Source: an uncultured Novosphingobium sp. (lineage in GTDB: Bacteria; Pseudomonadota; Alphaproteobacteria; Sphingomonadales; Sphingomonadaceae). From it: a DNA stretch of 9,533 bases. Positions 1 to 6,777 of this stretch are shown in pieces; the first letter of the stretch is position 1; each line of letters opens with the position of its first letter. Where the stretch lies: positions 1-9,533 of the forward strand of contig CALCQB010000069.1 in the NCBI GenBank assembly GCA_937897535.1, given 5' to 3'. The notes beneath the pieces are model-generated. The model had not been told where the DNA came from. It searched no databases and worked only from the letters and a program-made list of their open reading frames with translations. The position numbers and the translations under genes are program-made.

Positions 1-351
1 CACGTTCTCGGCGTAGTCACGGCCGCGCAGGACCAGGATGCCGACGCCGGCCAGGACCGTCAGCAGGGCCGCCCAGCGGAACCAGAACAGCGCTTCGGGC
101 GCGATGTACTTGCTGATCGCCGGCTTCAGTTCAGCCGGGATCTGCGGCATCACGCGGATCTGCACGAAGTTGAAGTAGTACAGCAGCCCGATCCACAGGA
201 TGCCGAAAAAAACGTGCAGCCAGGTCAGCACCGATGCGGCGTTGACGGGCAGCGCACCCTCGGACACGCCCTGAAAGCGCAGCATCACGATTACCGCGAG
301 CACGACGCCGGTGAGCAGCACCAGGTGCAGGTTTCCGAAAAATTTGGCCAT
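1..351 (-). CDS. Urate-oxidase-N / PuuD-like integral membrane protein, 3' part cut by window edge
   Basis: The 117 visible codons run in frame from an ATG at 351 to the window edge, so the C-terminus is missing. Three hydrophobic segments are visible at about residues 5-27, 42-62 and 88-109. The second carries WLHVFFGILWIGLLYYFNF, with a membrane His at 46. The region around 69-93 has a PAELK stretch and an ALFWFRW segment. This pattern is typical of the urate oxidase N-terminal (PuuD-type) membrane family, whose relatives may carry a C-terminal cytochrome c domain. That part is not visible here. Many sphingomonad members are labelled urate hydroxylase without any purine-catabolism neighbours, so the substrate should not be inferred. 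The start is supported by a purine-rich AGGGGGAA a few bases upstream. The gene lies 74 bp downstream of yciB on the same strand and could be read with it or separately. Confidence 0.75.
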   Translation of the reverse strand, partial: MAKFFGNLHLVLLTGVVLAVIVMLRFQGVSEGALPVNAASVLTWLHVFFGILWIGLLYYFNFVQIRVMPQIPAELKPAISKYIAPEALFWFRWAALLTVLAGVGILVLRGRDYAENV

Positions 352-355
352 TTGC

Positions 356-363
356 TTCCCCCT
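356..363 (-). promoter_or_regulatory. Ribosome binding site of the PuuD-like gene
   Basis: On the minus strand this reads AGGGGGAA, four bases before the ATG at 351. It is one of the clearest Shine-Dalgarno-like sequences in the window, and it fixes the start of the truncated gene. Confidence 0.55.
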
Positions 364-425
364 AATTTTGAAGCGTTGTTCTTGGAGTCACTATTGCGCG
401 ATTGACCCGCTTTTGCGAGCGATTT

Positions 426-1091
426 TCACTCGTGCGGCGGATCGCTCAGCACTTCGTCCTCGGCCTCGGTCAGCAGCCCGTGGCGCAGCAGCATCGGCAG
501 TTGGGTGAAGGTGAACAGGAACGACAGCGGCATGAACAGCCACAGCTTGAGCGAAATCCAGGTCCCGAAGTTGCCGTTGGCAACGTTGTAATACCGCCGC
601 AGCACTTCATTCAGCACTGCGAGCACCAGAAAGAACAGCCCCCAGTTGCGCGAGAGTTTGCGCCAGCCGACCTCGCTCAGCCCCTCGAACGCGGCCTCGA
701 GCAGGTATTTGAGGTAAGCCTTGCCGCGCGCCACGCCGACCAGCAGGATCGTGCCGAACAGCAGGTAGATCGCGGTCGGCTTGATCTGGATCCAGATCGG
801 ATCGCGCAGCAGGATCGTGACCCCGCCAAACCCGACGATCAGCACGGTCGACAGCCACAGCATCGGCGAAATCCGCTTCAGCTTCCACTGCGACACCAGC
901 AGCGCGACAACTGCGGCGAGCATGAACGCGCCGGTGCTCTTGATCACCGCCAGCACTTCGGCGACCGCATCGTGCTGGCCGCTGGGGGGCGAAAACTGGC
1001 GATAGACCAGGAAGAACACGACCACCGGACCGTAATCGACCACCAGGTTGAGCCAACCCGACTTGGGCTTGGGTTTCACGGCCTCGCTCAT
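426..1091 (-). CDS. yciB: Inner membrane-spanning protein YciB / septation protein IspZ family
   Basis: The 221-residue polytopic membrane protein has hydrophobic segments at about residues 17-31, 52-68, 78-96, 105-121, 150-166 and 180-198. Family signatures are visible: FGGVTILLRD (88-97) followed by an IKPTAIYLLFG stretch (103-113), then GWRKLSRNWGLFF (142-154) with a downstream NEVLRR (161-166). YciB/IspZ proteins sit in the inner membrane and are linked to septation and envelope integrity. They have no known enzymatic activity. The length is slightly above the roughly 180-200 residues usual in the family because of N- and C-terminal charged tails. The start ATG overlaps the ftsY stop by 4 bp (ATGA, 1088-1091), and GGGGG lies just upstream. 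It is therefore probably translationally coupled to ftsY as the last gene of the dapF-mtaB-ftsY-yciB cluster. Confidence 0.93.
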   Translation of the reverse strand: MSEAVKPKPKSGWLNLVVDYGPVVVFFLVYRQFSPPSGQHDAVAEVLAVIKSTGAFMLAAVVALLVSQWKLKRISPMLWLSTVLIVGFGGVTILLRDPIWIQIKPTAIYLLFGTILLVGVARGKAYLKYLLEAAFEGLSEVGWRKLSRNWGLFFLVLAVLNEVLRRYYNVANGNFGTWISLKLWLFMPLSFLFTFTQLPMLLRHGLLTEAEDEVLSDPPHE

Positions 1092-2011
1092 GCTACCCCC
1101 GCAATCACGCGCGCGACCAGGTCGGCATCGAACGGGCGCAGGTCGTCGATTTTTTCGCCGACCCCGATCGCGTGGATCGGCAACCCGTATTGCTCGGCTG
1201 CGGCAACCAGCACCCCGCCGCGCGCGGTGCCGTCCAGTTTTGTCATGATAAGACCGGTCACCCCGGCAATCTCCTTGAAAACCTCGATCTGTTGCAGCGC
1301 GTTCTGGCCGTTGGTGGCATCGAGCACCAGCACAACGTCGTGGGGAGCCTCGGGGTTCAACCGACCGAGTACGCGGCGGATCTTGGCGAGCTCGTCCATC
1401 AGCTCGCGCTTGTTCTGCAGGCGCCCGGCAGTATCGACGATCAGCGCGTCGATCCCCTTGTCGGTAGCGGCCTTGACCGCATCGAACACCACGGCGGACG
1501 GATCACCGCCCTCGGGCCCCTTGACGATTTCGATCTCGAGCCGCTCCGCCCAGATCGCGAGCTGCCCGATCGCGGCGGCGCGGAAGGTATCGCCGGCTGC
1601 GAGCATCACCGAATAGTCGAGTTCCTGAAACAGGTGCGCCAGCTTGGCGATGGTGGTGGTCTTGCCCGATCCGTTGACCCCGATCACCAGGATCACCTGT
1701 GGGCGCGGGAAGGCGACGATGTCGATCGGCTTGGCCACCGGGCGCAGAATCGCGGCGATTTCCTCGGCGACGGCGGCGCGGATCGCCGCCTCGTCAGCGC
1801 CCTTGTCAAACCGTTCCGCGGCGAGCTTTTCGCGAATCCGCGCGGCTGCGCGCGGGCCCAGATCGGACAGGATCAACGCATCTTCGAGATGGTCGAGCTG
1901 AGTCTCGTCGAGCCGGGTTTTCGAGACAATCCCGGCGAGGTTCTCGGTCAGCTTTTCGGAAGTCTTGCGGAAACCGCCGAACAGGCGGTCCGACCAGGTC
2001 TCGCTGCTCAT
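1088..2011 (-). CDS. ftsY: Signal recognition particle receptor FtsY
   Basis: This 307-residue SRP GTPase docks ribosome-SRP complexes at the inner membrane so that membrane proteins are inserted cotranslationally. An N-domain helical bundle (about 1-95) is followed by the G domain. Visible motifs are GVNGSGKTTT (111-120, P-loop), DTFRAAA (141-147, SRP-GTPase insertion box), DTAGRLQ (193-199, G3), DATNGQNAL (231-239), TKLDGTARGG (257-266, G4 and following) and GVGEKIDDLRPF (283-294, closing motif). There is no long acidic A domain as in Escherichia coli FtsY; the protein is close to a minimal NG receptor, which is common in alphaproteobacteria. It overlaps mtaB upstream by 4 bp and yciB downstream by 4 bp, both as ATGA junctions, so it sits inside a translationally coupled cluster. 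Confidence 0.97.
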   Translation of the reverse strand: MSSETWSDRLFGGFRKTSEKLTENLAGIVSKTRLDETQLDHLEDALILSDLGPRAAARIREKLAAERFDKGADEAAIRAAVAEEIAAILRPVAKPIDIVAFPRPQVILVIGVNGSGKTTTIAKLAHLFQELDYSVMLAAGDTFRAAAIGQLAIWAERLEIEIVKGPEGGDPSAVVFDAVKAATDKGIDALIVDTAGRLQNKRELMDELAKIRRVLGRLNPEAPHDVVLVLDATNGQNALQQIEVFKEIAGVTGLIMTKLDGTARGGVLVAAAEQYGLPIHAIGVGEKIDDLRPFDADLVARVIAGVA

Positions 2012-3177
2012 GCCAGCAGGCCTTCGACGATGCGGGTGGGGGTAACGGTGATGATCATTCCTGCCTCGGTACCGGGCGGCAACTGGACCCGGGCGAAGTT
2101 CGGCGCATGGCCGGTTCCGTCGCGCTCGGCAAGCACTTCGAGCGGCTGACCCAGCAACGACGCCAGCCAGGCGGCGCGTTCCGTGGCCACGGCGGCGCGC
2201 AGTTCGGCGGCGCGGGCCTTGATCGAGGGAGAGGCGAGTTGCGGCATCCGCGCAGCCGGGGTTCCGGGGCGGGGCGAATAGGGAAAGACATGGCCGTGAA
2301 CCAGGCCCAGCTCGGCAATGATCGAGCGGTTGGCGGCGTGGGCCGCTTCATCCTCGGTCGGGAACCCGGCGATCAGGTCTGCGCCAAACGCGATGTCCGG
2401 GCGGCGCGCGCGCAGGGTGGTAACGAGTTCCGCCGCCTGGGCCCGGCTGTGGCGGCGCTTCATCCGCTTGAGGATCAGGTCGTGGCCATGCTGGAGCGAG
2501 AGATGCAGGTGCGGCATCACCCGCGCTTCGCTAGCGATTAGGTCGAGCAGCTCGGCATCGATTTCGACCCCGTCGACCGAAGACAGCCGCAGCCGGCCGA
2601 GTTCGGGAAACGCCTCGAGGATAGCCATAACCAGCGAGCCAAGAGCCGGTGCGCCGGGCAGATCGTGGCCCCAACTGGTCAGATCGACCCCGGTCAGCAC
2701 GACCTCGCGGCTGCCCAGCGCGAGGTGCCGCTCGACTTCGCGGAGCACCGCCGGAACCGGCAGCGAACGGCTCGGCCCGCGTCCCTGCGGGATCACGCAA
2801 AAGGTGCAGGCGTGGTCGCAGCCGTTCTGAACCGCGATGAAGGCGCGGGTGTGTTGTCGCACCTCGGCGCGGGCCGGGGCGACATTCCAGGCGCGCGGAT
2901 CGAGCTTGGCGGTGTTGGCGACCAACCCGTCAACTTCGGGCATCGCGGCCAGCGCGGCGCGCTCGACCTCGGCTGCGCAGCCGGTCACCAGCAGACGGGC
3001 ATCGGGGCGTTCGCGGCGGGCACGGCGGATTGCCTGGCGGGTCTGGCGGACGGCTTCGGCAGTCACCGCGCAGGAATTGACCACCACCAGGTCGTTTTCC
3101 TTTGCCAGCAACCCGCGCAGTTCCTCGCTTTCCGACAGGTTGAGCCGGCAGCCGAGCGAAATGACTTCTGCTCCCAT
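2008..3177 (-). CDS. mtaB: tRNA (N6-threonylcarbamoyladenosine(37)-C2)-methylthiotransferase MtaB
   Basis: This 389-residue radical-SAM enzyme is predicted to add a methylthio group to t6A37 of ANN-decoding tRNAs, giving ms2t6A. The N-terminal domain carries the three cysteines of one 4Fe-4S cluster in GCRLN (C10), NSCAVT (C36) and TGCAAE (C67). The radical-SAM CxxxCxxC motif is C120, C124 and C127 in NGCDHACTFCVIPQGRG. Later motifs include LTGVDLTSWG (161-170), HLSLQHGHD (225-233), KRMKRRHSR (237-245), ADLIAGFPTE (266-275) and the FPYSPRPGTPA segment (298-308). A short TRAM-like tail follows from about 340. The open frame extends upstream, but the family N-terminus begins at this ATG, which overlaps the dapF stop by one base (TGATG). 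The stop overlaps the ftsY start by 4 bp. The cysteine spacing separates it from MiaB and RimO less firmly than the overall sequence does. Confidence 0.94.
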   Translation of the reverse strand: MGAEVISLGCRLNLSESEELRGLLAKENDLVVVNSCAVTAEAVRQTRQAIRRARRERPDARLLVTGCAAEVERAALAAMPEVDGLVANTAKLDPRAWNVAPARAEVRQHTRAFIAVQNGCDHACTFCVIPQGRGPSRSLPVPAVLREVERHLALGSREVVLTGVDLTSWGHDLPGAPALGSLVMAILEAFPELGRLRLSSVDGVEIDAELLDLIASEARVMPHLHLSLQHGHDLILKRMKRRHSRAQAAELVTTLRARRPDIAFGADLIAGFPTEDEAAHAANRSIIAELGLVHGHVFPYSPRPGTPAARMPQLASPSIKARAAELRAAVATERAAWLASLLGQPLEVLAERDGTGHAPNFARVQLPPGTEAGMIITVTPTRIVEGLLA

Positions 3178-3992
3178 CAGGCCGTTCCGAAGTCGGCCGG
3201 ATCGAAGTCGCCGCGAAAGCTCTCGGTCGCGGGACCGGTCATCAGGATCCGGCCCCCGGCAGTCCATTCGATTGCCAGATCGCCGCCGGGCAGCGAGACC
3301 GTGACCGTGCGCTCCGCCAGCCCGCGCCGCATCGCGCCGATCGCGGTGGCGCAAGCCCCGGTGCCGCAAGCGCGGGTTTCGCCGACGCCGCGTTCCCACA
3401 CCCGCAGGCGAATATGGGTGCGGCTGACGACGGTGGCGACATTGACGTTGACCCGGGCCGGAAACAGCGGATCGTGTTCGATCTCGGGGCCGAGCCGGTC
3501 GAGCTCTACGCCAGCGCAATCGGGCACGAAGAAGATCACATGCGGATTGCCGACATTGACCGTAGTAGGGCTTTCCAGCGCCTCCCAGGCCAGCGGCATG
3601 GTGTGCGTGTCGACCGGGTAAGCGAGCGGGATCTGGTCCCACTCGAACCGCGGCTCGCCCATGTCGACCGCGATTCCGTCGCCGCTGGGAGAGACCTCGA
3701 TCAGCCCGCCCAGCGTCTCGACCCGCGCCGGTTCGCCCAGCAGCAGCCCGATTGCGCGCGAAGCATTGCCGCAGCTTTCGACTTCTCCGCCATCCTGGTT
3801 GAAGAACCGCGCCTTGAGCGCTGCCTTGGCCGAAGGCTCCAGCACGACCAGCTGGTCGCAGCCGATTCCGGTGCGGCGGTCGGCCAGCGCGGCGACAAGG
3901 ACCGAGGTCAGCGCGGGCAAGGGCTGCGCGCGTCCGTCGAGCACGACGAAATCGTTGCCGAGGCCATGCATCTTGATGAACGGGACGCGCAT
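3177..3992 (-). CDS. dapF: Diaminopimelate epimerase DapF
   Basis: The 271-residue PLP-independent epimerase converts LL- to meso-diaminopimelate for lysine and peptidoglycan synthesis. Its N-terminus carries the family motif MHGLGNDF (8-15). The two catalytic cysteines are visible as C74 in ESCGNASR and C209 in ACGTGACA. Other conserved parts are GIGCDQL (42-48), VNVGNPHVIFF (145-155) and the central VNVNVATVV stretch. The active-site loop reads SCGNASRAIG where many family members have a second cysteine (CGN-x-x-RC). This is a variation outside the catalytic pair. The open frame runs far upstream inside the neighbouring gene, but the ATG at 3992 is where the homologous N-terminus begins. 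No good Shine-Dalgarno sequence is present. Instead a perfect hairpin ends two bases before the start. The stop overlaps the mtaB start. Confidence 0.96.
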   Translation of the reverse strand: MRVPFIKMHGLGNDFVVLDGRAQPLPALTSVLVAALADRRTGIGCDQLVVLEPSAKAALKARFFNQDGGEVESCGNASRAIGLLLGEPARVETLGGLIEVSPSGDGIAVDMGEPRFEWDQIPLAYPVDTHTMPLAWEALESPTTVNVGNPHVIFFVPDCAGVELDRLGPEIEHDPLFPARVNVNVATVVSRTHIRLRVWERGVGETRACGTGACATAIGAMRRGLAERTVTVSLPGGDLAIEWTAGGRILMTGPATESFRGDFDPADFGTA

Positions 3993-3994
3993 GG

Positions 3995-4013
3995 CCAGCG
4001 CTCTATGCGCTGG
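3995..4013 (-). other. Perfect 7-bp hairpin directly before the dapF start codon
   Basis: On the minus strand the sequence is CCAGCGC, a 5-base loop ATAGA, then GCGCTGG. The next two bases lead into the dapF ATG at 3992. It lies in the 47-bp gap after the stop of the GGDEF-EAL gene at 4040. No U-rich tract follows, so a classical Rho-independent terminator is unlikely. The stem covers the place where a ribosome binding site would be, so a translational effect is possible. That role is inference; only the inverted repeat is seen. Confidence 0.5.
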
Positions 4014-4039
4014 GCGATGCGGCGTAAAGGGCGGCGGCG

Positions 4040-5710
4040 TCAGGCCCTGAGGGCGATTGCAGCGGTTCCCGGCGCCGAAGCGACCGACGGGACTTCCAGC
4101 AACAGATGGAGCTGGGCGAGCTCGGCTTCGGTATCGTCGGCGGATTCGGGGTAGCCATAGAGATAGCCCTGGCCGGTGAACTTGCCGAGCTCGCGCATTG
4201 TGGCCAGCACTTCCTTGGTTTCGATCCCCTCGGCGGTAATCGGCAGGCCCAGGCCATGGCCCAGTGCGATAATCGACTGGATGATCGTCGCGCTTTCGGC
4301 GCTGTCGTTGACCGTCGCAACGAAACTGCGGTCGATCTTGATCCGGTTGAATGGAAGCGAGCGGAGCTGCGAGAGTGAGCTGTAGCCGGTTCCGAAATCG
4401 TCGAGGCTGACCTGGACGCCCTGGTTTTGCAGGCTGGTGATCATCGACCGGACCAGCCCGATATTTTCGTGGAGGCAGGATTCGGTCACTTCGATTTCCA
4501 GCCGGCTGGGCGGGAAATTGGCCTCGACCAGCAGCTTGAGCAACTTTTGGGAGAACCACGGATCGCGGAGCTGCAGCGGCGAGATATTGACCGACAGGGT
4601 CAGCTTGGGGTTCCAGTTGCGGGCATCGGCCAGGGCCTTGGCGATCAGCTGTTCGGACACTTGCGCGATCAGGCCGATGTCTTCGGCCACCGGCACGAAG
4701 ATATCGGGGCTGACCGTTCCCATCGTCGGCGACTTCCACCGCGCGAGCATTTCGAACCCGATCAGCTCGCCGGTCTCTAGATCGACCTGCTTCTGGTAAA
4801 ACGGCACGAACTCGTCATGGGATACGCCGCGGCGGATGCCAGCTTCGAGTTCGCTGCGGAAGCGGAGTTCGCTTTCCATGGCCGGATCGAACCAGCAATG
4901 CCGGTTCCGCCCGTGCTTCTTGGCGTGGTACATCGCGATATCGGCGTTGTGCAGCAATTCCTGCGCATTGCAGGTGCATTGCGGATCGCTGCTGGCGATC
5001 CCGGCCGATATCGTCGTTTCGATTTCCATGTCGGCGAAGCGGACCGGCTTGGCGACAGATCCAATCAGCTCCTCGACCAGGCTTTCGACCTGCTCCGGCC
5101 GGGCTGATGGATAGGACAGGACACAGGCAAATTCATCCCCGCCGATCCGGGCGAGCAGGCCGCCGGGCGGAAGTGCCGCGCCGAGTCGGCGGGCCGCTTC
5201 GACCAGCATCGCGTCGCCGGCCGCATGGCTGTTGAGGTCGTTGACCTGCTTGAACTTGTCGAGATCGAGCATGATCATCGCCACGGCGTCCCCGCGGGCG
5301 CGCGATTCGGCGATCAGCTTGTCAGCCTCCGGCCCGATCGAGCGGCGGTTGAGGCACCCGGTCAAGGCGTCGGTTTCGGCCAGGATTCGGGCCTGTTCCT
5401 CGGCCCGGCGGCGCACGACAACTTCGCCGGTCAGTTCACGGTATCGGCGCCAGCCGAAAATCACGAGCGCAATGTTGAGCAGCAGGGCGTTGATCAGCAA
5501 CTTGTCGGGGCCAACCCCGTGACCGGACATCGAGCGGACGATGGCCGGCAGGACCGAGCCGCCGGTCCCGACGAACATGATGATCGCGGCGAGGGCGATG
5601 CCCAGCGCGGCCACATCCTTGCCAGTCCGGCCCACGTGCGGATCGTCATTGTGCCAAAAATGCTGCAAAGTCGACGAGTTACGCGGCATGTCCGGTGCCC
5701 CTTCAGACAT
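4040..5710 (-). CDS. Membrane-anchored GGDEF-EAL protein (bifunctional cyclic-di-GMP enzyme candidate)
   Basis: The 556-residue protein has two hydrophobic segments near the N-terminus (about 32-56 and 70-87), a short linker helix, a GGDEF domain (about 110-275) and an EAL domain (about 285-535). The GGDEF site is intact: RIGGDEF at 188-194, with DLDKFKQVND (149-158). The inhibitory RxxD I-site five residues before it is absent (PPGG). In the EAL domain the signature is EML (319-321). The remaining catalytic residues are visible: N375 (SVNIS), E407 (IEVTE), D437 and D438 (DDFGTGYSS), K458, E494 (AEGIET) and Q514. Both diguanylate cyclase and phosphodiesterase activities are therefore possible, and sequence alone cannot say which dominates. 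There is no recognisable PAS, CHASE or MASE domain, only short membrane helices. The start may be this ATG or the ATG at 5689, which has the better ribosome binding site. The gene is a single unit, 65 bp after the oxygenase. Confidence 0.9.
   Translation of the reverse strand: MSEGAPDMPRNSSTLQHFWHNDDPHVGRTGKDVAALGIALAAIIMFVGTGGSVLPAIVRSMSGHGVGPDKLLINALLLNIALVIFGWRRYRELTGEVVVRRRAEEQARILAETDALTGCLNRRSIGPEADKLIAESRARGDAVAMIMLDLDKFKQVNDLNSHAAGDAMLVEAARRLGAALPPGGLLARIGGDEFACVLSYPSARPEQVESLVEELIGSVAKPVRFADMEIETTISAGIASSDPQCTCNAQELLHNADIAMYHAKKHGRNRHCWFDPAMESELRFRSELEAGIRRGVSHDEFVPFYQKQVDLETGELIGFEMLARWKSPTMGTVSPDIFVPVAEDIGLIAQVSEQLIAKALADARNWNPKLTLSVNISPLQLRDPWFSQKLLKLLVEANFPPSRLEIEVTESCLHENIGLVRSMITSLQNQGVQVSLDDFGTGYSSLSQLRSLPFNRIKIDRSFVATVNDSAESATIIQSIIALGHGLGLPITAEGIETKEVLATMRELGKFTGQGYLYGYPESADDTEAELAQLHLLLEVPSVASAPGTAAIALRA
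5697..5704 (-). promoter_or_regulatory. Shine-Dalgarno-like site favouring the internal start at 5689
   Basis: The minus strand reads GAAGGGGC, followed by seven bases and then the ATG at 5689. This spacing is close to ideal. The outer ATG at 5710 has only a weak GAG three bases upstream. The mature GGDEF-EAL protein may therefore begin at MPRNSST, seven residues shorter than annotated. Confidence 0.45.
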
Positions 5711-5775
5711 AATCTCGCGACATTGCCCGAAGGGACTGAAATTTAGGTTAAGGGCGAATCCGGACCGGGTCGCGG

Positions 5776-6714
5776 TTACTTCTTCAGCCCGATCTCGCGC
5801 AGCCGCTGTTGCAGGAACTGATCGGCGGTGATCGGTTCGGGATAGCGATCCGGGTTTTCCGCCGAGACGCATTGCGGCAGGGTCGCGATCGGAAAATCAC
5901 TGCGCAGGTGCAGGAAAAACGGCATCGAATAGCGACTGAACGCGGCGCGTTCCGGGTTTGGATTGCGGACCCGGTGGATCGTCGAGGGCAGCATGTGGTT
6001 GGTCAGCCGTTCCAGCATATCGCCGATATTGATCACCATCGCGCCTTCGGGCGGTGAGGCGCTGATCCATTCCTTGCCCTGGTACAGCAGTTCCAGCCCG
6101 GCCTCTTCGGCCCCGAGCAGCAAGGTGATCAGGTTGATGTCGCCGTGTGCACCGGCGCGGATCGCCTCGCCCGCCAGGTTTGGGATCGGCGGGTAGTGCA
6201 GCAGCCGCATGACCGAGTTGCCGTCCTCGATCCCGCGATCGAACCAGTGTTCGTCGAGGCCCAGGTACAGCGCGATCGCCGAGAGGATCGTCGCGCCGGT
6301 CTGATCGAATTGCCAGTATAGTTCGGAGAAGACGTCGTGGAACCCGGCGGGCCGGGCGGGCCAGACGTTGGGCGGCATCGAGGCGTCGGCGAGCGGGCTG
6401 CCGGCGGGCAGATCGCGCCCGACATGCCAGAATTCCTTGAGGTCGTGGTGCTTGGCGTCCTTGGCGATCTCGACCCCGAACGGGGTATAGCCGCGCGCGC
6501 CGGCAATCGCCGGATCGTGGTAGCCGCGCTTCTCCGCTTCGGGCAGCGCAAAGAATTCCTCGGACAGCTTCCAGGCGCGGTCGATCAGGCCGCGATCGAT
6601 CGCGAAATCCTTGACCAGGGCAAAGCCGAAGGTCTTGAAACTGTCGCCGATCGCCTCGGCAAATTCGGTCTTGGGCATGGTCAGGGAAAGGACAGGCAGT
6701 TTAGTCAGGCTCAT
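5776..6714 (-). CDS. 2-oxoglutarate/Fe(II)-dependent oxygenase, isopenicillin N synthase-like family
   Basis: The 312-residue protein has a non-haem dioxygenase N-terminal region (about 5-125: KTFGFALVKDF, a FFALPEAEK stretch, GARGYTPFGVE) and a double-stranded beta-helix core. The iron ligands are visible as H190 and D192 in AHGDINLITLL, and H247 in STIHRVRNP. The 2-oxoglutarate-binding Arg-x-Ser is R261 and S263 in RYSMPFF. NIGDMLERLTNH (229-240) is typical of the IPNS/flavonol-synthase branch. Bacterial members of this branch are poorly assigned, and the substrate is not predictable here. The presence of the RxS motif suggests 2-oxoglutarate use, unlike true isopenicillin N synthase. The start ATG at 6714 matches the family N-terminus but has no convincing Shine-Dalgarno sequence, so it may be leaderless or weakly translated. 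It is divergent from the EVE-domain gene across 63 bp. Confidence 0.9.
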   Translation of the reverse strand: MSLTKLPVLSLTMPKTEFAEAIGDSFKTFGFALVKDFAIDRGLIDRAWKLSEEFFALPEAEKRGYHDPAIAGARGYTPFGVEIAKDAKHHDLKEFWHVGRDLPAGSPLADASMPPNVWPARPAGFHDVFSELYWQFDQTGATILSAIALYLGLDEHWFDRGIEDGNSVMRLLHYPPIPNLAGEAIRAGAHGDINLITLLLGAEEAGLELLYQGKEWISASPPEGAMVINIGDMLERLTNHMLPSTIHRVRNPNPERAAFSRYSMPFFLHLRSDFPIATLPQCVSAENPDRYPEPITADQFLQQRLREIGLKK

Positions 6715-6777
6715 ATGGTGGACAGGTCCCAAATCTGGTGCAATGGCCCGCCAATAGCCCCTTTCGCGAGTTCTGGC
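6715..6777. promoter_or_regulatory. Short divergent intergenic region between oxygenase and EVE genes
   Basis: These 63 bp must hold the proximal promoter signals of both divergent genes. I see no clear -35/-10 pair, operator palindrome or strong ribosome binding site on either strand. The best candidate for the plus-strand gene is GCGAG, seven bases before its ATG. The short distance means the promoters overlap or lie partly inside the coding regions. Confidence 0.4.

Noticed and set aside
352..425. Possible terminator or promoter between yciB and the PuuD-like gene.
   Set aside because: Only a 4-bp imperfect stem and no clear -35/-10 pair could be seen. Apart from the ribosome binding site, nothing is supported.
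402..1616. A 404-codon open frame on the plus strand.
   Set aside because: It lies antisense to yciB and ftsY, both with clear family motifs. Its translation is rich in Gln, Arg and His with low-complexity serine stretches, typical of a GC-rich shadow frame.
3178..3642. Upstream extension of the mtaB frame by 155 codons, which could suggest a fused N-terminal domain.
   Set aside because: The extension lies entirely within dapF in another frame, is Arg/Pro-rich, and the MtaB family N-terminus starts exactly at the ATG at 3177.
3995..4013. The hairpin before dapF as a Rho-independent terminator.
   Set aside because: No U-tract follows the stem; it runs straight into the dapF start codon. It is kept only as a hairpin of unknown role.
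3993..4739. Upstream extension of the dapF frame into the EAL domain region.
   Set aside because: It is out of frame with the EAL domain, low in complexity, and the DapF homology begins at the ATG at 3992.
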